25,169 nt of DNA from UBA685 sp049890115 (GTDB lineage: Bacteria; Pseudomonadota; Alphaproteobacteria; Puniceispirillales; Puniceispirillaceae). The position numbers were made by a program, and so were the translations under genes. Shown one piece after another: positions 8,824 through 16,230 of this stretch (the first letter of the stretch is position 1; every line of letters starts with the position of its first letter). The notes below the pieces were generated by a model, which worked only from the letters and a program-made list of their open reading frames with translations, was not told the origin of the DNA and did no database searches. The stretch covers positions 1-25,169 of the forward strand of contig JBMHCC010000028.1 in the NCBI GenBank assembly GCA_049890115.1, read 5' to 3'.

Positions 8824-9900
8824 TTAACCAACAATGCCAGTATGCAAAGCAGGCACATCATGGCTCATAAAGCCGTAATGACGCATCCAACGCAAATCAC
8901 TATCATAAAAGGTGCGCAAATCAGGAATGCCATATTTCAGCATTGCCAGCCTTTCAATCCCCATGCCAAATGCAAAACCTTGCACTTTATCAGGATCATA
9001 GCCGCAATTTGCCAGCACTGTTGGATGCACCATGCCAGAGCCTAAGATCTCAAGCCAATCATCACCTGCGCCAATTTTCAGGCCAGAATCAGTATAAGAA
9101 CAACCAATATCAACTTCAGCTGATGGTTCAGTGAAGGGGAAAAAGCTAGGGCGGAAACGGACAGGCAATTCTTCGACACCGAAAAACGCTTTACAGAAAT
9201 CAATCAAACAGCCTTTTAAATGGCCCATATGGATATCAGTGCCAATGACCAGACCCTCACATTGATGGAACATTGGTGAATGTGTTGCATCATGATCAGA
9301 GCGATAAGTGCGACCTGGCGCGATAATGCGAATAGGCGGCTCAGCTGCTTCCATCGTTCTGATCTGAACAGGTGATGTCTGTGTGCGCAATACAGGACGA
9401 GCCCCTGTCTCATCTGGCATCAGATAAAAGGTGTCATGTTCTTGGCGCGCCGGATGCTCTGGCGGGATATTCAGAGCGGTAAAATTATAATAATCTGTTT
9501 CAACATCAGGGCCTTCAGCAACGGTAAAACCCATGCCAGCAAAGATAGCCGTGATCTCTTCAATGGTTCGGCTTAGCGGATGAAAACGCCCTTCATTACC
9601 AGCATCAACTGGCAATGTGACATCCACTGCTTCACCAGCCAGCTTTGCTTGCATTGCGACGCTAGCAAGCTCTTTTGCCTTTACAGATATCGCATCACTG
9701 ACAGCTTGCTTGACTTCATTCAAAGCCTGACCAGCCTGTTTGCGTTCATCTGGCGCCATTTGGCCAAGCGCTTTTAATTGCTCTGAAATAACGCCTTTTT
9801 TACCAAGTGCGTCAATACGGATTGCATCTAATGCCTCAGCAGAATTTGTGGCTGCAATCTGTTCTAGAAGGTCTGATTTCAGCTGTTCTGGTGCTTGCAT
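8824..9900 (-). CDS. pheS: Phenylalanyl-tRNA synthetase alpha subunit
   Basis: Catalytic subunit of PheRS. With the beta subunit it activates phenylalanine and transfers it to tRNA-Phe. It has 358 residues from ATG 9900. A GTG at 9903 directly upstream would add one residue, but the GGGAAG site is better spaced from the ATG. An N-terminal coiled-coil tRNA-binding region spans about 1-95. The class II core has motif 2 around MFHQCEGLVIG and motif 3 around GFAFGMGIERLAMLKYGIPD, with the family segment FHPLSRTIEEI before the core. Its neighbours are rplT (93 bases upstream) and pheT (12 bases downstream). The spacer from rplT holds a strong hairpin whose 3' arm can alternatively pair with the pheS ribosome-binding region. 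Confidence 0.97.
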   Translation of the reverse strand: MQAPEQLKSDLLEQIAATNSAEALDAIRIDALGKKGVISEQLKALGQMAPDERKQAGQALNEVKQAVSDAISVKAKELASVAMQAKLAGEAVDVTLPVDAGNEGRFHPLSRTIEEITAIFAGMGFTVAEGPDVETDYYNFTALNIPPEHPARQEHDTFYLMPDETGARPVLRTQTSPVQIRTMEAAEPPIRIIAPGRTYRSDHDATHSPMFHQCEGLVIGTDIHMGHLKGCLIDFCKAFFGVEELPVRFRPSFFPFTEPSAEVDIGCSYTDSGLKIGAGDDWLEILGSGMVHPTVLANCGYDPDKVQGFAFGMGIERLAMLKYGIPDLRTFYDSDLRWMRHYGFMSHDVPALHTGIVG

Positions 9901-9937
9901 CACTTGCGACTTCCCATCACTATTATCTTAAAATGCA

Positions 9938-9960
9938 GATGGGGTCTAAGCGACCCCATC
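9938..9960 (-). terminator. Hairpin between rplT and pheS, possible attenuator
   Basis: A perfect 9-bp stem, GATGGGGTC with GACCCCATC, has a 5-base loop. On the minus strand it is followed by TGCATTTTAAG, a weak T-tract, so full termination is unlikely but partial attenuation is possible. A further GATGGG copy at 9913-9918 overlaps the pheS Shine-Dalgarno and is complementary to the hairpin's 3' arm. No Phe-rich leader peptide is present in this spacer. Confidence 0.45.
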
Positions 9961-9993
9961 CCGATATTGTTACAATCTGTAAGTTGCCTAAGA

Positions 9994-10347
9994 TTAAGCA
10001 GCTTGGCGAGATTGTTCAACAAGAGCTGCAAAGGCAGCCATATCATGCACAGCCATATCGGCCAGGATCTTACGATCAACTTCGATGCCAGCTTTGTTCA
10101 GCCCACCCATCAATGATGAATAAGTCATGCCATGCAGACGTGCAGCAGCATTAATACGCTGAATCCACAATGCACGGAATTCACGCTTGCGTACACGGCG
10201 GTCGCGATACGCATATTGACGCGCCTTATCAACGGCCTGCTTTGCTGTGCGGATTGTATTTTTACGGCGACCATAATAGCCCTTAGCAGCTTTGATCACT
10301 TTGTTATGACGTGCGTGTGATGTCACGCCTCTTTTCACTCTAGCCAT
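9994..10347 (-). CDS. rplT: 50S ribosomal protein L20
   Basis: L20 binds 23S rRNA early in 50S assembly and is the known autoregulator of rpmI-rplT in enterobacteria. The 117 residues match the family length. It starts MARVKRGVTSHARHNKVIKA, followed by the basic extended N-terminal helix (AKGYYGRRKNTIRTAKQAV) and the globular C-terminal domain (NAAARLHGMTYSSLMGGLNK). The gap to rpmI is 12 bases with a GGAG site before the ATG, so the two are one transcript and probably coupled. The upstream spacer (10558-10729) has structure consistent with L20-type feedback. Confidence 0.98.
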   Translation of the reverse strand: MARVKRGVTSHARHNKVIKAAKGYYGRRKNTIRTAKQAVDKARQYAYRDRRVRKREFRALWIQRINAAARLHGMTYSSLMGGLNKAGIEVDRKILADMAVHDMAAFAALVEQSRQAA

Positions 10348-10359
10348 GTCAAATCTCCT

Positions 10360-10557
10360 TTAGGCGTACGGCAGAAAACGTTTTACGATACGCGCATCAG
10401 CATCACACAAAATCATTGTGCCACGTGCTTGGCGTTTCATTTTCTGGGAACGGCGACGGAGATTGTGGCTTAGGAAAGCAGCAGAACCACGAACCTTGCC
10501 ATTAGCTGTCGTGCGGAAGCGCTTTTTAGCTCCGCTTTTGGTCTTCATCTTGGGCAT
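10360..10557 (-). CDS. rpmI: 50S ribosomal protein L35
   Basis: A small basic ribosomal protein of the large subunit. The 65 residues match the family. It begins MPKMKTKSGAKKRFRTTANG, followed by the conserved HNLRRRSQKMKRQARG segment and ending VKRFLPYA. It sits 12 bases before rplT and 172 bases after infC. That long infC-rpmI spacer is unusual inside an otherwise tight cluster and carries inverted repeats. AGTGAGGA lies just before the start codon as the ribosome-binding site. Confidence 0.97.
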   Translation of the reverse strand: MPKMKTKSGAKKRFRTTANGKVRGSAAFLSHNLRRRSQKMKRQARGTMILCDADARIVKRFLPYA

Positions 10558-10729
10558 TTCATCCTCACTTTTATCAAGGGTTCTGCTAGCTATTACAGCT
10601 AGCTTGTCTTAGTTGGTCAGGCAGCCCTATTTTTTAGCCTTAACACAACTGGTCTTTCAGGGTTTCAGGGTATAACGCCCTGCTAGCAGAAAATCAAGAG
10701 TACATCTTCATTTAACGCTGACACTGCTA
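10558..10729 (-). promoter_or_regulatory. Structured leader of rpmI-rplT, candidate L20-type control element
   Basis: The spacer holds several mutually exclusive pairings. Hairpin A is GCTAGCT (10585-10591) with AGCTAGC (10597-10603). Hairpin B is CAGGG (10666-10670) with CCCTG (10678-10682), and a duplicated TTTCAGGG (10655-10670) offers a second partner. A 10-base long-range match, TTCTGCTAGC (10581-10590) with GCTAGCAGAA (10682-10691), competes with both. In enterobacteria L20 represses this operon through a long-range pseudoknot just upstream of rpmI, so by position this is a plausible counterpart. Sequence similarity to the E. coli operator was not assessed. Confidence 0.45.
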
Positions 10730-11266
10730 TTATTTTGGTGCAATCACCATAATCATCTGCCGGCCTTCCATTTTTGGCAATGCTTCAACCTTGGCAAATT
10801 CATCAATCTCTGTTTTCACACGATCAAGTAATTGTGCCCCAAGCTCAACATGTGCCATCTCGCGGCCACGAAAGCGCAATGTCACTTTCACTTTATCGCC
10901 AGCACCAAGGAATTTTTGCACAGCGCGCATTTTCACCTGATAATCATGCTCATCAATATTCGGACGCAGCTTGATTTCTTTGACTTCGATAACTTTTTGC
11001 TTTTTCCGTGCTTCATTGGCACGTTTTTGCGCCTGATATTTGAATTTACCGTAATCAAGAATTTTGCAAACAGGTGGTTCAGCATTTGGCTGAAGTTCAA
11101 CAAGGTCCAGACCAAGCTCAAAAGCACGCGATAATGCTTCGTTAATTGGCAATACGCCGAGCTGCTCGCCTTCTGGATCGATACATCTTACTGATGAAGC
11201 GCGAATGGCCTCATTTACGCGCGGACCTGCATTTGATGGCACCGCATCTTGTTGTGAACGTGCTAT
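10730..11266 (-). CDS. infC: Translation initiation factor IF-3, AUA start
   Basis: IF-3 binds the 30S subunit, prevents subunit joining and proofreads the start codon. From the first canonical start, GTG 11242, it is 170 residues. I place the start at ATA 11266 (178 residues, reading M-ARSQQDAVPSNAGPRVNEAIR). AGGAGAG at 11271-11277 is ideally spaced from ATA, an in-frame TAG lies three codons further up, and no ribosome-binding site serves the GTG. Non-AUG starts such as AUU are a known feature of infC and underlie its autoregulation. The N-domain includes LDLVELQPNAEPPVCKILDYGKFKY, then a lysine-rich linker. The C-domain has KVTLRFRGREMAH and ends GRQMIMVIAPK. It sits between thrS and rpmI. 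Confidence 0.95.
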   Translation of the reverse strand: MARSQQDAVPSNAGPRVNEAIRASSVRCIDPEGEQLGVLPINEALSRAFELGLDLVELQPNAEPPVCKILDYGKFKYQAQKRANEARKKQKVIEVKEIKLRPNIDEHDYQVKMRAVQKFLGAGDKVKVTLRFRGREMAHVELGAQLLDRVKTEIDEFAKVEALPKMEGRQMIMVIAPK

Positions 11267-11270
11267 GAAA

Positions 11271-11277
11271 CTCTCCT
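11271..11277 (-). promoter_or_regulatory. Shine-Dalgarno that selects the AUA start of infC
   Basis: AGGAGAG on the minus strand ends 4 bases before ATA (11266-11264) but 28 bases before GTG (11242). The next in-frame codon group upstream is closed by TAG, so ATA is the only start-like codon this site can serve. Confidence 0.75.
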
Positions 11278-11374
11278 ATATATCAGTTCTTTTTCTGTTC
11301 AATTCTGCGCCAGCTATAAACTAGCAAATCTAGCCTTGTACTTCATTACTCAAAATACGTGGATATTTCAACTA

Positions 11375-13300
11375 TCAGCCTGATTTTTGATCAGGAGGCA
11401 GCGCTTCATCACGCAAAGCTGCAATAGCCTCAGCTAAAGGCATCACAGTCTGATCTTGCGAGCCAAGACGCCTAATAGCCACTGTGCCAGCCTCTGCCTC
11501 TCTTTCACCAACAGCTATGATCACAGGTATCTTGCCTGTTGAATGCTCTCTAATTTTATAGCCTATTTTCTCATTACGGTCATCAAGTTCAACCCGTAAA
11601 CCAGCATCTTTAGCAGCTTCAACAACAGCTACGGCATAATTATTCGCACCTGCGGTAATAGGTGCAACCACCATCTGAACTGGTGATAACCATAGTGGCA
11701 TCCGGCCCGCATATTGCTCAATCAAAATGCCAATCCAGCGTTCCATTGAACCCAAAATAGCGCGATGCAACATCACAGGGCGGTGACGATTGCCATCTTC
11801 ACCAACATATTCAGCATCAAGGCGTTCTGGCAGAACAAAATCAACCTGTAATGTGCCACATTGCCAATCACGACCAATGGCATCTGTTAACACAAATTCC
11901 AACTTCGGTCCGTAAAAGGCACCTTCACCAGGATTTAGGGTTGTGTCTAATTCAGCTGCTTTTGTCGCATCTTGCAAGGCGTCTTCCGCCTTATCCCACA
12001 CAGCATCTTCACCAGCACGCACCTCTGGCCTATCAGAGAATTTAACGCGGATTTCAGTGAACCCAAAATCAGCATAGATATCTTGAAGCAAGCTACAAAA
12101 AGCAACAGATTCAGATGTGATTTGATCTTCGGTACAAAAAATATGCGCATCATCCTGTGTAAAGGCACGCACACGCATAATACCATGCAACGCACCTGAT
12201 GGCTCATTACGGTGACAGCTGCCAAATTCAGCCATACGCAGTGGCAAATCACGATAAGACTTCACGCCTTGACGGTAAATTTGCACATGACCTGGGCAAT
12301 TCATCGGCTTTAATGCCAATGTGCGGTTATCTTCAGAATCAGCTGTGAACATATTCTCGCCGAATTTTTCCCAGTGACCAGATGCTTCCCACAAGCTGCG
12401 ATCAATTAATTGTGGTGTTTTAACTTCCTGATAACCAGCCGCATCAAGGCGTCTGCGCATATAGCTTTCAATCTCGCGATATAACACCCAACCACGCGGA
12501 TGCCAGAAAACAGACCCTGTCGCTTCTTCTTGCATGTGGAATAAATCAAGCGCACGGCCAAGCTTGCGATGATCACGCTTTTCAGCTTCTTCCAGCATGT
12601 GCAAATAAGCTGCCAATTCTTTTTCAGTTGCCCAAGCAGTGCCGTAAATACGCTGCAGCATCGGATTATTGGAATCGCCGCGCCAATAGGCACCTGCGAC
12701 CTTCATCAATTTAAAGGCATGACCAGCACGACCAGTTGAAGGCAGATGCGGACCACGGCACAGATCAATAAAATCACCTTGTGTATAGAAGCTAACAGTC
12801 TCACCTGCTGGAATGGCTTCCACTAGCTCTACTTTAAAAGGTTCATTTTTATCCTTGTAAAAAGCAACCGCCTCATCACGTGACCATTCGCCTCTGCTAA
12901 TTTCTTCATCACGGTCAACAATCTCATGCATGCGTGCTTCAATCGCTGCCAAATCATCAGTGCTAAAAGCTGTTTCACGATAAAAATCATAATAAAAGCC
13001 ATTTTCAATAGCAGGGCCAATTGTCACTTGCGTTTCAGGATAAAGCTCAAGCACAGCTTCAGCCATAATATGCGCGCAATCATGACGGATAATATCCAAT
13101 GCAGCAGCATCACGATTAGTGATTAAACGCAGCTCAGCATCAGATGTGATAGGGCGCATTAAATCCCACTCCACCTCATCAACAATGGCAGCCATTGCCG
13201 CTTTGGCAAGCCCAGCACCAATTGAAGCAGCCACATCATAAGGTGTAACTGGCTTATCAAACTCTTTAATAGTACCATCAGGCAGTGAAATGGCAGGCAT
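11375..13300 (-). CDS. thrS: Threonyl-tRNA synthetase
   Basis: Class II synthetase that charges tRNA-Thr and edits mischarged Ser-tRNA-Thr. From ATG 13300 (MPAISLPDGTIKEF) it is 641 residues, the usual length. The frame stays open upstream to a TTG at 13339, but AGGAAA before the ATG and the family start favour 13300. The TGS domain covers about 1-62. The editing domain has H73/H77 (HDCAH), and a CRGPH pair around residue 180 completes the editing-site ligands. The catalytic core has a motif 2 region (MAEFGSCHRNEPSGALHG), the MNCPGH Zn-ligand segment, GRDWQCGTLQVDFVLPERL, and motif 3 (HRAILGSMERWIGILIEQY). The anticodon-binding domain is about 540-641. It heads the cluster with infC, 108 bases upstream of the infC AUA. 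Confidence 0.97.
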   Translation of the reverse strand: MPAISLPDGTIKEFDKPVTPYDVAASIGAGLAKAAMAAIVDEVEWDLMRPITSDAELRLITNRDAAALDIIRHDCAHIMAEAVLELYPETQVTIGPAIENGFYYDFYRETAFSTDDLAAIEARMHEIVDRDEEISRGEWSRDEAVAFYKDKNEPFKVELVEAIPAGETVSFYTQGDFIDLCRGPHLPSTGRAGHAFKLMKVAGAYWRGDSNNPMLQRIYGTAWATEKELAAYLHMLEEAEKRDHRKLGRALDLFHMQEEATGSVFWHPRGWVLYREIESYMRRRLDAAGYQEVKTPQLIDRSLWEASGHWEKFGENMFTADSEDNRTLALKPMNCPGHVQIYRQGVKSYRDLPLRMAEFGSCHRNEPSGALHGIMRVRAFTQDDAHIFCTEDQITSESVAFCSLLQDIYADFGFTEIRVKFSDRPEVRAGEDAVWDKAEDALQDATKAAELDTTLNPGEGAFYGPKLEFVLTDAIGRDWQCGTLQVDFVLPERLDAEYVGEDGNRHRPVMLHRAILGSMERWIGILIEQYAGRMPLWLSPVQMVVAPITAGANNYAVAVVEAAKDAGLRVELDDRNEKIGYKIREHSTGKIPVIIAVGEREAEAGTVAIRRLGSQDQTVMPLAEAIAALRDEALPPDQKSG

Positions 13301-13340
13301 AGATCTATGTTTCCTGTTTTGCTTTGCAATGCGGCGCAAG

Positions 13341-13367
13341 CATATAAAAATATCCCCTATAAGGCAA
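13341..13367 (-). promoter_or_regulatory. Candidate promoter for the thrS cluster
   Basis: On the minus strand, TTGCCT (13367-13362) and TATATG (13346-13341) are 15 bases apart, each a 4 of 6 match to sigma70 boxes. The start would be near 13334, about 34 bases before the thrS ATG. The spacing is short, so confidence is low. Confidence 0.28.
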
Positions 13368-13398
13368 GGCGGATAAGCTGTTCAGCCCTGCGAGCCAG

Positions 13399-14634
13399 CT
13401 AGGTTTCAGATGAAAGCAATTTCTGATAAAGCGTAATTGTTTTCTGGCACATAATATCAGTGGTAAATTCTGCCTCAATATGCGCTCTGGCGTTGGCCGC
13501 AAATGCTTTGCGTTTTCGTGGCCCAAGGGCAAGTGCCTTTTGCAAAGCCTCTGCCAGCGCATCACTATCAGAAGGTGTTGCTAAAAATCCTGTGATATCA
13601 TCTTCAATCGATTCTACCGCCCCGCCATGAGCAAAGGCCACAACAGGTCGCCCCATTGCCTGAGCTTCAATCGCAACACGGCCAAACGGTTCTGGCAGGA
13701 TTGATGGCATCACTACCACATCTGCTAACATCAGTGATGCCGGCATATCAGATGAGCGTTCAGCAAGCCGAACGATACTCTCAAGCCCTAATGATTTGAT
13801 GCGCTGTTCAAGTGCTGAATAAAGCTTGCCGTCATTTGCCGCAACACCTAAAAACACAAGCTGAAAACTAGGCTCTTCTGTTTGATTTTGGGCAACTAAT
13901 TTGCTGACAGCTTCCAGTAAAATCTTATGACCTTTCCAGATTGTCGGGCGCGCTGGCATCATAATCACAGCCCTGCCATCAAGCAGATCAAGGCGCTGTG
14001 CTTCATTAATAATACGCCCTTGCGTTACCTTGGCGGGGTCAAATTGCGAAACATCAACACCGCGATGAATAACAGACAGCTTTTGTTCCAAATCTGGCAA
14101 TTGAAACTGGCTTGTGGTCAAATCTCTAACATAATAAGAAATCGCAATGACCTTATCAGCACTCAGCATTTTGCGATTATAGATTTTCTTGATAACAGAT
14201 TTTGCTCTGAATTTACCGTGAATTGTGGCGATGGTTGGCAAGCCTAGTGATTTAGCTGCTGGCAATGCTATCCAAGCTGGCGCACGAGAGCGCACATGAA
14301 CCAGATCAGCCCCGCATGATTTTAGCGCTTGTTTGACCTTGCTTCTAACGGATGGCCATTTTAGTGGATTTTTAACATGAACAGGCAAGGTAATATGCTC
14401 TGCACCAATGCGCTGTAATTGTGAGACCAAATGCCCACCTGAGCTAATCACAACAGCCTTGCCACCCTCTGCGATGATAGCGCGCGCCATTTCAACCGTC
14501 CCACGCTCGACACCGCCCAGATTTAAAGCTGGCAGAATTTGCACGATCACAGGCTGTTTGACAATTTCACTTTGTGTTTTCTTTTGTGAAAAAACAGCTG
14601 TTTTACGGTTTGCAGATGTTTCAGAATTTGGCAT
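13399..14634 (-). CDS. GT4-family glycosyltransferase
   Basis: A predicted retaining, nucleotide-sugar-dependent glycosyltransferase of the GT-B fold, probably in surface polysaccharide or LPS assembly at the cytoplasmic side of the membrane; the acceptor is unknown. The N-terminal domain carries LNLGGVERGTVEMA (donor/acceptor loop) and LVHVRSRAPAW. The C-terminal domain has MMPARPTIWKGH, LVFLGVA and the family E-x7-E signature in EPFGRVAIEAQAMGRPVVAF. I start at ATG 14634 (MPNSETSANRK, 411 residues). The frame remains open to GTG 14706, which would add 24 mostly hydrophobic residues, but a candidate promoter with predicted start near 14686 lies inside that extension. None of the starts has a clear Shine-Dalgarno. 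It is 98 bases upstream of thrS and may read into it. Confidence 0.88.
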   Translation of the reverse strand: MPNSETSANRKTAVFSQKKTQSEIVKQPVIVQILPALNLGGVERGTVEMARAIIAEGGKAVVISSGGHLVSQLQRIGAEHITLPVHVKNPLKWPSVRSKVKQALKSCGADLVHVRSRAPAWIALPAAKSLGLPTIATIHGKFRAKSVIKKIYNRKMLSADKVIAISYYVRDLTTSQFQLPDLEQKLSVIHRGVDVSQFDPAKVTQGRIINEAQRLDLLDGRAVIMMPARPTIWKGHKILLEAVSKLVAQNQTEEPSFQLVFLGVAANDGKLYSALEQRIKSLGLESIVRLAERSSDMPASLMLADVVVMPSILPEPFGRVAIEAQAMGRPVVAFAHGGAVESIEDDITGFLATPSDSDALAEALQKALALGPRKRKAFAANARAHIEAEFTTDIMCQKTITLYQKLLSSET

Positions 14635-14672
14635 GAAGGACAAGTAGCTACAATGAAAGATAGTGAAAGATA

Positions 14673-14700
14673 TTGCGATATACATCTTGGCAATCATAAT
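14673..14700 (+). promoter_or_regulatory. Candidate promoter for the alpha/beta hydrolase
   Basis: TTGCGA (14673-14678), a 16-base spacer and CATAAT (14695-14700) match sigma70 boxes at 4 and 5 of 6 positions. The start would be near 14707, 29 bases before the ATG. It shares -10 DNA with an opposing candidate promoter. Confidence 0.45.
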
Positions 14701-14720
14701 CACCAAGATAAAAATAACAA
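14693..14720 (-). promoter_or_regulatory. Candidate promoter for the glycosyltransferase
   Basis: On the minus strand, TTGTTA (14720-14715), a 16-base spacer and TATGAT (14698-14693) match sigma70 boxes at 4 and 5 of 6 positions. The predicted start near 14686 supports a translation start at 14634 rather than 14706. The -10 box overlaps that of the divergent hydrolase promoter. Confidence 0.42.
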
Positions 14721-14735
14721 AAAGGGCTATCTGTT

Positions 14736-15497
14736 ATGACAACCTCATTCTTAGATATAGACGATGGCACACGTCTTGCCTATCAAAAGCTGAACGGAAA
14801 TGGCATTGGCATTGTCTTTTTGGCAGGACATGGCTCTGATATGCTAGGCTCAAAGGCAGAAGCACTTTATGACTATTGCGCCAAATCTAGCAGACCTTTT
14901 TTACGATTTGATTATTCTGGTCATGGCTTAAGCAGTGGTGCCTTTCTTGATGGCACGATAACGGGCTGGACAAACCAGGCATTGGCTATGATTGACCACC
15001 TAACTGAAGGGCCACAAATACTGGTTGGCTCATCTCTTGGTGGCTGGATTATGTTAAATGTCGCACGCCAACGCCCTCAGCGCATCATGGGCTGTGTTGG
15101 TATTGCAGCAGCACCAGATTTTACCGAAACACTCATCTGGAATATGCTTGATGAGGAACAACAAAAACAGATGCAGCAAACAGGTCAGATTGCCTTGCCT
15201 AATCCCTATGCTGAAGATGATGTTATCTATCCCTATCATCTCATCGAAGATGGACGCCGCAATTTGTTACTTGAAAAGGAGCTGGCAATTACCTGTCCTA
15301 TTATCTTGCATCAAGGCATGGCTGATCATGAAGTGCCATGGCAAACAGCTTTGGCTATTGCAGAACAGGTAGCTTCTGATGATGTCACAATTAATTTGGT
15401 AAAATCAGCAGGGCATCGTTTTTCATCTGATGCGGAAATCGCCGCTATCCTGTCATCTGTGACAGATCTCACAGCCAAAATTGAAGCTGGGGCATAA
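14736..15497 (+). CDS. Alpha/beta hydrolase, ABHD10-like serine esterase
   Basis: A predicted cytoplasmic serine hydrolase (ester or thioester); the substrate is unknown. The 253 residues contain a complete triad: nucleophile S100 in GSSLG (98-102), Asp197 in HQGMADHEVP, and His227 in SAGHRFS. The oxyanion region is FLAGHGSDM near residue 30, and FDYSGHGLSSG (58-68) is the conserved strand-4 loop. The overall pattern resembles the ABHD10 group of thioesterases/acyl-glucuronidases; this is my family judgement. AGGG about 9 bases before ATG serves as the ribosome-binding site. It is divergent from the glycosyltransferase. Its stop lies 4 bases from the stop of the convergent GST-fold gene, with no room for a terminator between. 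Confidence 0.88.
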   Translation: MTTSFLDIDDGTRLAYQKLNGNGIGIVFLAGHGSDMLGSKAEALYDYCAKSSRPFLRFDYSGHGLSSGAFLDGTITGWTNQALAMIDHLTEGPQILVGSSLGGWIMLNVARQRPQRIMGCVGIAAAPDFTETLIWNMLDEEQQKQMQQTGQIALPNPYAEDDVIYPYHLIEDGRRNLLLEKELAITCPIILHQGMADHEVPWQTALAIAEQVASDDVTINLVKSAGHRFSSDAEIAAILSSVTDLTAKIEAGA

Positions 15498-15501
15498 GGG
15501 T

Positions 15502-16170
15502 TTAGAAATCTAGCTCTGCATAATCTTTGGCTGGTGCTAGCCCCACCAGCCTATCAGCTAGAAGCGGGCGATAAGATGGCCGTGATTTCATCTTCATAAA
15601 CCAGCTTTTTAAATCAGGATATTTATCCCAGCTGACATCACCAAAATAATCCATCACTGACAAATAACCGCATGCCGCCAAATCAGCCATAGTTATTGTT
15701 TCACCAGCCAGCCAATCATGTTGTGATAACAGCCAGTCAAAATAGCCAAAATGAATATGGGCATTGCCAATGGCCGCCCTCATAATATCAGATGAGACAG
15801 CCTGTCCATGACGATAGCGTTTAATCACCCTTTCATTGAGTAAGGGATGGCCAACCTCACGCTGGAACTTGACATCAAACCAATCAATCAATCGCCGCAC
15901 CTCTGCTTTATCCTCAGCAGATTTTGGCAATAAGAAAGCATTTTCGATTGTGTCTTCAAGCCATTCACTGATAACCCTAGCACCGCAAAAGACACCTTTT
16001 GCGGCATCATCCAGCACAGGCAATTCACCTGATGGGTTTAGCTGCAATAATTCCTCATCACGTTCCCATGGCAATTTTTGGCGCAATTCAACATCTATTT
16101 TATATTCACCAAGCATAAGCCTGATAAATCGTGATGAAGCAGATAGGGGATAGTGATAAAGGACTGGCAT
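15502..16170 (-). CDS. fzlA: GST-fold protein, probable FzlA-type FtsZ-associated factor
   Basis: It has 222 residues. The N-terminal thioredoxin-like domain (about 1-80) has MPVLYHYPLSASSRF with serines at 10, 12 and 13 and the cis-Pro segment GELPVL. The all-helical C-terminal domain has REVGHPLLNE, WLAGETITMADLAA and YLSVMDYFGDVSW, and the extreme end is AKDYAELDF. Those features, especially FQREV, the LSVMDYFGDV block and a YA(E/D)LDF terminus, match my recollection of FzlA, the GST-like protein that binds and curves FtsZ filaments and is needed for division in Caulobacter. An ordinary glutathione transferase remains possible. No clear Shine-Dalgarno is seen, and a candidate promoter sits just upstream. 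It converges with the hydrolase at a 4-base gap. Confidence 0.88.
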   Translation of the reverse strand: MPVLYHYPLSASSRFIRLMLGEYKIDVELRQKLPWERDEELLQLNPSGELPVLDDAAKGVFCGARVISEWLEDTIENAFLLPKSAEDKAEVRRLIDWFDVKFQREVGHPLLNERVIKRYRHGQAVSSDIMRAAIGNAHIHFGYFDWLLSQHDWLAGETITMADLAACGYLSVMDYFGDVSWDKYPDLKSWFMKMKSRPSYRPLLADRLVGLAPAKDYAELDF

Positions 16171-16200
16171 ATCAAAAAGGCTGTTTGACCCAAATAGCTG

Positions 16201-16228
16201 GTTATAATGGGTGATGCTAGTGTCTTAA
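16201..16228 (-). promoter_or_regulatory. Candidate promoter for the GST/FzlA-like gene
   Basis: On the minus strand, TTAAGA (16228-16223), a 16-base spacer and TATAAC (16206-16201) match at 4 and 5 of 6. The start would be near 16194, 24 bases before the ATG. This suggests the gene is transcribed independently of the gltBD-acetyltransferase unit. Confidence 0.45.
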
Positions 16229-16230
16229 AG

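Noticed and set aside
11267..11374. A separate promoter between thrS and infC
   Set aside because: Candidate boxes such as TTGAAA at proper spacing have poor -10 partners (2 of 6), so I did not list one.
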